Positions 57,851-64,000 of a stretch of DNA of 64,000 nt are shown here, in pieces. Both the position numbers and the translations under genes were made by a program. Origin of the DNA: Ureibacillus sinduriensis BLB-1 = JCM 15800. GTDB lineage: Bacteria; Bacillota; Bacilli; Bacillales_A; Planococcaceae. The first letter of the stretch is position 1; every line of letters begins with the position of its first letter. The notes under the pieces are model-generated. The model was not told the origin of the DNA. It searched no databases and saw only the letters and a program-made list of their open reading frames with translations. The stretch is taken from the NCBI RefSeq assembly GCF_000772955.1, contig NZ_JPVO01000045.1, positions 1 to 64,000 on the forward strand. The letters are read 5' to 3'.

Positions 57851-59193
57851 TTAAGTAACTCCCTTTCTTCATAGAAAGGACCATCAAGTAATTGATGTTC
57901 TTTCAAGGCTTCGATTGATACTTCATAATCTTCAATTTTATAATTTAATGTTTTTGAGAGGTCAGTTAAATTATGTTTGCCGTCCGAATAATTTAATAAT
58001 GTCAAAATCTGATTCAACTGTTGGCGATTATCTAATTTATTATTTGTTGAGCGCCCTCTCTCAGCGGGTGCATTGATATCTGGATATAAATCATATTTAC
58101 CCAGTTTTGGTTCCCCAAATGGTTTAAGGTTGATATAAAAGCCATTTAACTCTTGCAGTTTTAGTAACCTTTCAATTTCATTCACACTATCTAACAATGC
58201 CTCTATAGACATAACCTCTTTAGTATCTAAGGAATTATGATATCCAGCATATTTTCCATAAACCATCTTAGAAAATTGACCTACTGGTAAATTAAAGCCA
58301 GGTGAACAATATTGACGTTCATCCGATCCATATAAAGGAGTAAATGGACGAACTGGCATATTATAGTCCTCGCGTTGATTTAAAAATTGAATTAGTTGAT
58401 TTAATGGAGAGTTCTCATTTCTCGACATTTTATAGCTTAACTGATGTTCTTTACCACCTAGACAAGTTAAGACTGCACCAGAATATAAGTGCTCTTTTAA
58501 GTGTTTACCATATTTATATAGATACGTAATAGAACCTATTGTCTCAGGTACAAATACAAATCGATATGTTAACTCACGATTTGTCCAATTTTTTAAACGG
58601 TTATAAAGGAAAGCAGCCACAATAGGTCCACTTAGTTCATTATTTGCCATCGAGGGATGACAAATATATGTACTAATAAGAACCTCCTTTTTGGATTTAC
58701 CAGGTAGGACAACATGAGCATAATTGAGTTCGCCATCTATTTTTTCACTGTCAATATATACATGATAATTACCTTCTGGCAAAGAATCTAAATGATTTTG
58801 ACTCATACAGAAGCCCCAACGTTCCTTATAATAGGAAATGACGTAAGGAACAGCTTCTGGCTTTCTTGGAATTGTATGGATATGCTGCTTTAATTCATCT
58901 AACGATAGCCACAAATCCACTGGTTCGCTGTAATTGACGACATGCAAATTTAAATCGCTAATATTTATAATTTCATGTCCATATTCATCCTTAATCCATG
59001 CTTCACGTATTACCCATTCTTTTGGGATTTCCCAATCAAACACCTCTGTACCTGTTGCTACACCTTCCATATTGATTGGAATATATTCTTGTAAGATACG
59101 AATTGTTTCCCGAACACCTTCACCTGTAATGCTCCTCATGATAGGAAAGAGACGATCAAAGAGTGAATCCATTTCTTTTAACTCATTGCTCAC
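57847..59193 (-). CDS. DUF4910/aminopeptidase-like protein with C-terminal helical domain
   Basis: 448 residues from the GTG at 59193, which forms a GTGA overlap with pseI as other genes of this operon do. An N-terminal M28-like region: STYICHPSMANNELSG (about 181-196) and FVPETIGSITYL (about 220) suggest zinc ligands, and YGKYAGYHNSLDTKEV (about 320) a third. The C terminus (about 385-448) looks like a winged-helix domain. Such proteins recur in sugar and nonulosonic-acid loci, but their substrate is unknown. Confidence 0.75.
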   Translation of the reverse strand: MSNELKEMDSLFDRLFPIMRSITGEGVRETIRILQEYIPINMEGVATGTEVFDWEIPKEWVIREAWIKDEYGHEIINISDLNLHVVNYSEPVDLWLSLDELKQHIHTIPRKPEAVPYVISYYKERWGFCMSQNHLDSLPEGNYHVYIDSEKIDGELNYAHVVLPGKSKKEVLISTYICHPSMANNELSGPIVAAFLYNRLKNWTNRELTYRFVFVPETIGSITYLYKYGKHLKEHLYSGAVLTCLGGKEHQLSYKMSRNENSPLNQLIQFLNQREDYNMPVRPFTPLYGSDERQYCSPGFNLPVGQFSKMVYGKYAGYHNSLDTKEVMSIEALLDSVNEIERLLKLQELNGFYINLKPFGEPKLGKYDLYPDINAPAERGRSTNNKLDNRQQLNQILTLLNYSDGKHNLTDLSKTLNYKIEDYEVSIEALKEHQLLDGPFYEERELLK

Positions 59194-60236
59194 AATAATA
59201 GCTCCCAACTTAACGGTGTTCCTTTGGTTACATCCTTTTTAATCGCTTTTCCTAATACCAAATCATAGTATTTAGTCGAAAGCCCTAGCCCAGGTCGAAC
59301 ATCCCTTACATTGTCTTTGGTAATTATGTCTCCAGCTTTCATATCATGAGCAATATATAAGGAACGGCGATGTTCCAAAGAAGGGACCTCCACTTCAGTG
59401 GGACCATAATTTACCTGACCAATACTTTGCCATGCTCGTTCTGTCTCTTCAACTAACATTTTTAACTCATGTGGCTCCAGAGAAAATGCGGAATCAACGC
59501 CACCTTCAGCCCGAGAAGTAGTAAAGTGCTTTTCAATTACAGTTGCCCCCAGAGTAACAGCAGCAACGGATACACCCACACCCATAGTGTGATCTGATAG
59601 TCCAACCTCGGTTCCAAATAACACACTCATATGAGGGATTGTAGCAATGTTTGAGTTGGTTGGTGTTGCCGGATAGGTACTTGTACATTTTAATAGGACG
59701 ATTTGTTCATTGCCTTCTGAACGCGCTGCACGAACCGCTTCATCCAACTCGGCGGCTGTTGCCATACCAGTTGAAATGATAATTGGTTTTCCAGTTTTCG
59801 CGACTTTTCGAATTAATGGGATCGATACATTTTCAAAAGAAGCAATTTTATAAGCTGGGACATCTAATGTTTCTAAAAAATCAACAGCTGTTTCATCAAA
59901 AGGTGAACTAAAAGCAAGTAAACCATGTTCTTTTGCACGATTGAAGATTGCTTCATGCCATTCCCAAGGGGTATAAGCTTCCTTATATAAATTATAAAGG
60001 GATTGCCCTTTCCAAAGATTCTCATCATTTGAAATAAAAAACTCACCCGTATGTACATCCAGGGTAATCGTATCCGGTGTGTATGTTTGTATTTTCAAAG
60101 CATCGACACCCGCTTCGGAAGCCAAATCAACTAAAAGTAATGCACGCTCGAGAGACTGGTTATGGTTCCCTGACATTTCAGCAATTATGAAAGGTTTTGT
60201 GTGTCGACCAATTTCTTTATGTCCAATTTTTATCAT
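59190..60236 (-). CDS. pseI: Pseudaminic acid synthase-like (NeuB family)
   Basis: 348 residues from the ATG at 60236 (MIKIGHKEIGRHTKPFIIAE), which gives an ATGA overlap with pseG. NeuB TIM-barrel with FIIAEMSGNHNQSLERAL, EHGLLAFSSPFDETAVDFLE and LSDHTMG, and a C-terminal SAF/antifreeze domain (about 290-348). It condenses phosphoenolpyruvate with a six-carbon amino sugar to form the nine-carbon acid. The extended family includes legionaminic and sialic synthases, and the neighbours favour pseudaminic. Confidence 0.9.
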   Translation of the reverse strand: MIKIGHKEIGRHTKPFIIAEMSGNHNQSLERALLLVDLASEAGVDALKIQTYTPDTITLDVHTGEFFISNDENLWKGQSLYNLYKEAYTPWEWHEAIFNRAKEHGLLAFSSPFDETAVDFLETLDVPAYKIASFENVSIPLIRKVAKTGKPIIISTGMATAAELDEAVRAARSEGNEQIVLLKCTSTYPATPTNSNIATIPHMSVLFGTEVGLSDHTMGVGVSVAAVTLGATVIEKHFTTSRAEGGVDSAFSLEPHELKMLVEETERAWQSIGQVNYGPTEVEVPSLEHRRSLYIAHDMKAGDIITKDNVRDVRPGLGLSTKYYDLVLGKAIKKDVTKGTPLSWELLL

Positions 60237-61207
60237 ATTAACAACTCCAATATTTCTTCTATCCATGGGTTTGGGGAAACAGTTTTTGTTAAGCTTAGTC
60301 CAATTTTACTTAATTGATTCAAGTCAACCTCACCATTTTTCAATTTTAAAAGTAAGTCTACATACATTTCCACTGTAACTTTTTCGTGCCAACCTAAATT
60401 TACAACAGCACCTAAATCATCTGCGTGAATCGTCGTGAATGCTTGGTTTTCAGCAACAATGGTACTTGACGAAGGAAGTCCTACATAACATCTTTCCCAT
60501 GTAGTTGAACCTCCTGCTCCGATTGAGAAGTCGGCCCTTTGCATTAATCTGGCCATATAATTAATTTGACAATGATACTCATATCCTTGCTTCAGACAAA
60601 TGTGTTTAATTTCTTCTTTATGGATATTTCCATTTCCAACCACAATATCAATATGTTCAAAACTACTTTTAGATTTTGAAAGTGCCTTCAAAATTTTTAT
60701 TGTTTCTTCGGTTGGATCGCTTCCACCCATAAAAACAAGTATCCTTTCGGCTTGGTTATTTCTCTCTTTCAGGTTTAGCCTTGCTTCAATAAATTCATCA
60801 CGCATTATCAAGTACTTGGGACCAAGTAGTCGGATACAATGTTGAGGGACCAATCCATCGTAACGAGATTCAAAATTAGGCAAAGAATTTTGATCCAAAA
60901 TTAAATCACAATCGTGTGGTCGGTTTGCCAAGTCATCGATTACAACAATTTTATTAGTAAATAGTCGATGGGCTTTTTCCCACTCTTCATCAATATTATA
61001 ATGATCGATTAAATACAAATCTGCCTTTTCGGCACTATTAATCGTTTCAAAACCCTCATGTTCAACAAAATTGATTAAATGTCCTGGTAATTCTTTCATC
61101 CAAAATTTCACATTTATATTTTGCTTTTGCAAGTTTTTCGCAATTGTTAGACAGCGCATGACATGGCCACTACCAATATTAGTTGAAGCATCTGTACGTA
61201 TAATCAC
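60233..61207 (-). CDS. pseG: UDP-2,4-diacetamido-altrose hydrolase PseG (SpsG-like)
   Basis: 324 residues. GT-B-like fold: the N terminus MIIRTDASTNIGSGHVMRCL with the catalytic His in GSGHVMR, and FMGGSDP plus GAGGSTTWER for nucleotide binding. It removes UDP from the 2,4-diamino sugar before condensation by PseI. ATGA overlap with pseI and nine bases from the cytidylyltransferase gene. If the sugar is formylated at N4, this enzyme has to accept that variant. Confidence 0.92.
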   Translation of the reverse strand: MIIRTDASTNIGSGHVMRCLTIAKNLQKQNINVKFWMKELPGHLINFVEHEGFETINSAEKADLYLIDHYNIDEEWEKAHRLFTNKIVVIDDLANRPHDCDLILDQNSLPNFESRYDGLVPQHCIRLLGPKYLIMRDEFIEARLNLKERNNQAERILVFMGGSDPTEETIKILKALSKSKSSFEHIDIVVGNGNIHKEEIKHICLKQGYEYHCQINYMARLMQRADFSIGAGGSTTWERCYVGLPSSSTIVAENQAFTTIHADDLGAVVNLGWHEKVTVEMYVDLLLKLKNGEVDLNQLSKIGLSLTKTVSPNPWIEEILELLI

Positions 61208-61216
61208 TTTTTTCAG

Positions 61217-61939
61217 TTAAATCACCGGCTTTTGTTCAATATGTGCATTAATTTTTGCGATTTCAGGATGTTCTTTCAAAAAATCGATTACATTAATACT
61301 CGAAATTAGTGGGTTATCGAAATGCTCTGCCACTCTTCTGAGCAGTTCATAATCTTCATCTGTATCTAAAGTAATCCGAAGTTCTGGAGCAAGACGGTTT
61401 TTAGGAACTACATATGTAGCATTGGTAAATTCACTCAAAAATTCGTATGCATAATAGGTAACATGTTCTCGGTGTCGTGTTTCTTGACCAACTTCATGTA
61501 TATGGAGTAATGCTTTATATGAAATAAGCTCTACTGCAAGTCCCCTTGGAAGTTCCCCCTCTAATAACAAAATGTCCTTCTTTTCTCTTTGCATTAAAGT
61601 AACAATCTCGCCAGCCATCTCAAAGTCAACAAATGGACAATCCGATGTTACACGCATAACGTAATCTGGATTGTACAGCTTTGCACATTGCACAAAACGG
61701 TCTAATACATCATCTTCTGAACCTCTGAAATACTTGATTTCATGTTCTTCACACCACTCTGCAATAGCATCGTCCTGAGGCAGCGTGGAAGTAGCTACAA
61801 TGACTTCACTAACCCCATTAATTTGTTTACATCGCTCCACATCGTATGTGAGTACATCAACATTTCCAAGCGGCTTTAAGATTTTGCCTGGTAACCGGGA
61901 GGAACCCATCCGTGCTTGAATGATACAGATTATATTCAT
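61217..61939 (-). CDS. CMP-sugar cytidylyltransferase, SpsF/PseF type
   Basis: 240 residues. CIIQARMGSSRLPGKIL is the nucleotide-binding loop of this family, with TSDCPFVDFE and DTDEDYELL metal motifs. It activates the nine-carbon acid with CTP for transfer to protein. It is closer to B. subtilis SpsF than to classical NeuA. No glycosyltransferase (Maf) gene is in the window. Confidence 0.85.
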   Translation of the reverse strand: MNIICIIQARMGSSRLPGKILKPLGNVDVLTYDVERCKQINGVSEVIVATSTLPQDDAIAEWCEEHEIKYFRGSEDDVLDRFVQCAKLYNPDYVMRVTSDCPFVDFEMAGEIVTLMQREKKDILLLEGELPRGLAVELISYKALLHIHEVGQETRHREHVTYYAYEFLSEFTNATYVVPKNRLAPELRITLDTDEDYELLRRVAEHFDNPLISSINVIDFLKEHPEIAKINAHIEQKPVI

Positions 61940-61955
61940 ATCTCTCTTCCTTTGA

Positions 61956-63146
61956 TTAAATAATTACTACTTCTCTAGTAAATGATTTCAAAAAACTCTG
62001 ACCGTCCCATACGCCATCAAAATTCAATGCTTGTCCAATCGGAACAATGCGGTCTAGACCCCTGGTGGATATAGAATCTACAAGTACTTGTAACGTTGAG
62101 TGTTCAAATCCAAAGTATGCCAATGTTTGATCTTTATCTATAATCACCTTTGATAGATCACTTAAATGCTCAACATCATACTCGAAAAATAAGCCTCCAC
62201 CACAGTGACGTTCGCGTGCTTCTATCGGTACATCCACAACATGTACTCGAGAGAAATACTTTCCGTTTTCAATGTCTCTAACATCAGTTTCTGTTGACAA
62301 CCATAGACTTGTTGTATATTTCAAAACTTGTGTAGCAGCCATTAATTCATATCGTTTATTTTTGACCTTATTTTCAAATGCCGACCAGAAACGTACTTTC
62401 GCCTTTTCATGTTGCTTTCCACACCAAGCAATAAGTCTTGGTGAAGAGCATGCCATTTGATCAAACCAAAAAACATCATTATAAAACTTATCAAGCAATT
62501 CATTTAACTCATTTTCACCGAGGTTTAAAACAGCTTCCGCCGAAATGGCAGCTAATGAAAAGCGGTCGGGAAATGCCAGTTCATTTGCCATAGGATTTAA
62601 CTGGATTTGACGAATTGTTTGAACTGTATCATTACCACCCCAGATAACACGTGTATGGCAAATTTCACTAATCATTTCACCAAACTTTTCATCATAATTA
62701 TATGTACATATTATCGTCTGTTTTGCGATTTTTTCAAACTCTGGTTTTGCGAGTTCAGTTAAAATTAAATCTAATAGTACATTCGAGTGCCCTTTGCCGG
62801 AAACACGGATAATGTTTCTATTCCCAGCTAGCAATGATAACATCCAAGAATATACAAAGATTGTATCTACATTAGAGGGTGCAATATGGAAAACGGTTCC
62901 ACGAGGTTTTATGAATCTCTCTTTATTTTGTTCTTCCCATTTAACCTTCATTTCCTGGATATTTGCCTTTCTCAACCAGTAGCCTAACGCAACCACTTCA
63001 GGCATTTGACGCATTCTAACAAGCGTTTTTGATAATGCTTGCGTGAATAGAAGAACTTCTTTATCAAAAGGGGTAAAAGTGCTATTCATATTTATCTCTT
63101 CAATTGCCTGCTCAAAACCCATTTCGATTGGCCAGAAAAGTTTCAT
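61956..63146 (-). CDS. LuxC-type acyl-CoA/acyl-protein reductase
   Basis: 396 residues. An ALDH-like fold: GTVFHIAPSNVDTIFVYSW (about 83-101) for cofactor binding and the active-site cysteine Cys233 in DQMACSSPRL. LuxC reduces an acyl group handed over by LuxE, here overlapping by four bases in the next gene. Outside luminous bacteria such luxC/luxE pairs are seen in some sugar or flagellar glycosylation loci. The product aldehyde and its acceptor are unknown. Confidence 0.75.
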   Translation of the reverse strand: MKLFWPIEMGFEQAIEEINMNSTFTPFDKEVLLFTQALSKTLVRMRQMPEVVALGYWLRKANIQEMKVKWEEQNKERFIKPRGTVFHIAPSNVDTIFVYSWMLSLLAGNRNIIRVSGKGHSNVLLDLILTELAKPEFEKIAKQTIICTYNYDEKFGEMISEICHTRVIWGGNDTVQTIRQIQLNPMANELAFPDRFSLAAISAEAVLNLGENELNELLDKFYNDVFWFDQMACSSPRLIAWCGKQHEKAKVRFWSAFENKVKNKRYELMAATQVLKYTTSLWLSTETDVRDIENGKYFSRVHVVDVPIEARERHCGGGLFFEYDVEHLSDLSKVIIDKDQTLAYFGFEHSTLQVLVDSISTRGLDRIVPIGQALNFDGVWDGQSFLKSFTREVVII

Positions 63147-64000
63147 GCCCTTGCACCTCCTTGAAACGTGTCACTGCATCCGCGAAGTTCCGCTTTCGGA
63201 ATACGCCCGGCAACCGTAAAGTACTTCCCTTTCCATCCACACGGGCAATCATCTTCCCCGATTATCGTTCCAAGATCTTCAGTTAGAAGTGAGTGCCCGG
63301 GATAGCTTTTCGGTAGTTCACTAAGTACCTGTATTAACCCTTGCCGCCCATGTGAAAGGGGTTCAAAAGTCAAGGTATCACGAATAATCACATCTGCAAA
63401 CTGAGGTGTATGTAGATGCCCTTTTGAACACTCGACAAAAATGGAGCCAACCTGTTCCACCATTCCATAGTAGTTATGCACTTCACGAATACCAAGTTGA
63501 TCATGGAGAAGTTGATTGAATACGGACGAATCAACAGCTTCATCCTTTAATTTTTTCCAGCCACCGCCGTGAATTAAAATACTATCTCCAAAATCAAGCT
63601 TAATTCCTTGCTTAATAGACTCTTTAAAAACGTATTGCCAAATCATAAAGGTAAATCCAAACAAAAGAATACGTTCACCTTTATACTCTTCCAAATAGGT
63701 TTTCAATCCTTCAACATCTAAACTCATATCATCATTTAGTGCGTAAAAGTGCTTGCGACCGAAATTTGAAAAACCCAAAATCCCCGCTCCCCTTGCACTA
63801 AAGGATTTTCTATCTTTCAATATCGATTTTGTATCCAAAATAATCATCGGAAGGCGTTTAGCACCTAGCAGGGGCTTCATAACCTCGACGAGTGTTCTAG
63901 TCTGGGCAATCGATGTCTCTTTATCTAAATAAATTTTTGAAACCTGTTGCCCCGTTGTACCACTTGAAGTTAAAACTTTTATGACTTCTTCTTTTGGAAC
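63143..64000 (-). CDS. LuxE-type acyl-protein synthetase, partial at right edge
   Basis: At least 286 residues, N terminus beyond the window. Adenylate-forming signature LTSSGTTGQ at the visible start, then VHNYYGMVEQ (motif of the AMP-binding family) and a C-terminal Cys pair in DDCPCGWKG. LuxE activates a fatty or other acyl acid with ATP and passes it to LuxC. ATGA-type overlap with luxC. Contiguity upstream cannot be seen. Confidence 0.75.
   Translation of the reverse strand, partial: VPKEEVIKVLTSSGTTGQQVSKIYLDKETSIAQTRTLVEVMKPLLGAKRLPMIILDTKSILKDRKSFSARGAGILGFSNFGRKHFYALNDDMSLDVEGLKTYLEEYKGERILLFGFTFMIWQYVFKESIKQGIKLDFGDSILIHGGGWKKLKDEAVDSSVFNQLLHDQLGIREVHNYYGMVEQVGSIFVECSKGHLHTPQFADVIIRDTLTFEPLSHGRQGLIQVLSELPKSYPGHSLLTEDLGTIIGEDDCPCGWKGKYFTVAGRIPKAELRGCSDTFQGGARA

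Overview
The window looks like chromosomal DNA of a motile, naturally competent Gram-positive bacterium of the order Bacillales, most likely a Planococcaceae-type genome (Lysinibacillus, Solibacillus, Sporosarcina or a relative). This rests on strong AGGAGG-like ribosome binding sites, frequent TTG and GTG starts, and gene blocks that follow the Bacillus subtilis order: yisL-yisK, addB-addA, comK next to an IDEAL-domain gene, minJ-ctpB...ftsX-ftsE, uvrB-uvrA beside a yvlB-like gene, prfB-secA, hpf and flaG-fliD-fliS. Genus is inference. No rRNA, tRNA, CRISPR array, prophage or transposase gene was seen. Almost all genes are on the minus strand.

Layout. 1-1030: dense hierarchical tandem repeat running off the left edge. 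1.1-13.6 kb: yisL, yisK, a DUF418 membrane protein, the AddAB helicase-nuclease, a TVP38 membrane protein and azlCD. 13.9-20.7 kb: division and envelope block (minJ, ctpB, a TlpA-type thioredoxin, an M23 coiled-coil hydrolase, ftsX, ftsE) with a MITE-like palindromic element. 21-27.4 kb: yvlB-like gene and uvrBA. 27.7-31.3 kb: aldehyde dehydrogenase, IDEAL protein, comK, a YhjD-like gene with a perfect LexA-type box, and a 39-codon ORF. 31.4-36.5 kb: prfB with an intact +1 programmed frameshift, secA, a VOC protein, and a small XRE/membrane-protein operon with a double operator; two GTGCCTGGCAC palindromes flank the last three genes.

36.7-49.2 kb: a complete-looking Tad (Flp, type IVc) pilus operon read from a near-consensus promoter at about 49.16 kb. 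cpaB, tadZ, tadA, tadB, tadC and flp come first; then an inserted module of a VWA lipoprotein, a secreted repeat protein with a glycine-zipper C terminus and four small membrane proteins; then two TadE/TadG-type minor pilins. No prepilin peptidase is in the window.

49.6-55.8 kb: a lipoprotein/membrane-protein pair, hpf with a sigma-H-type promoter, a PilZ gene behind an apparent transcription attenuator, and the flaG-fliD-fliT-fliS operon behind a sigma-D promoter. 55.9-64 kb: a tightly coupled operon for a pseudaminic-acid-like nonulosonic acid (pseC, formyltransferase, DUF4910 protein, pseI, pseG, spsF-type cytidylyltransferase) that also carries a LuxC-type reductase and a LuxE-type acyl ligase, the latter cut by the right edge. 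Its position beside the filament-cap genes suggests flagellin glycosylation.

The most unusual items are the Tad insert module, the sugar operon with a formyltransferase where an acetyltransferase is expected plus luxCE, and the PilZ leader. Three LexA-type boxes (addB, uvrB, the YhjD-like gene) suggest a local SOS regulon.
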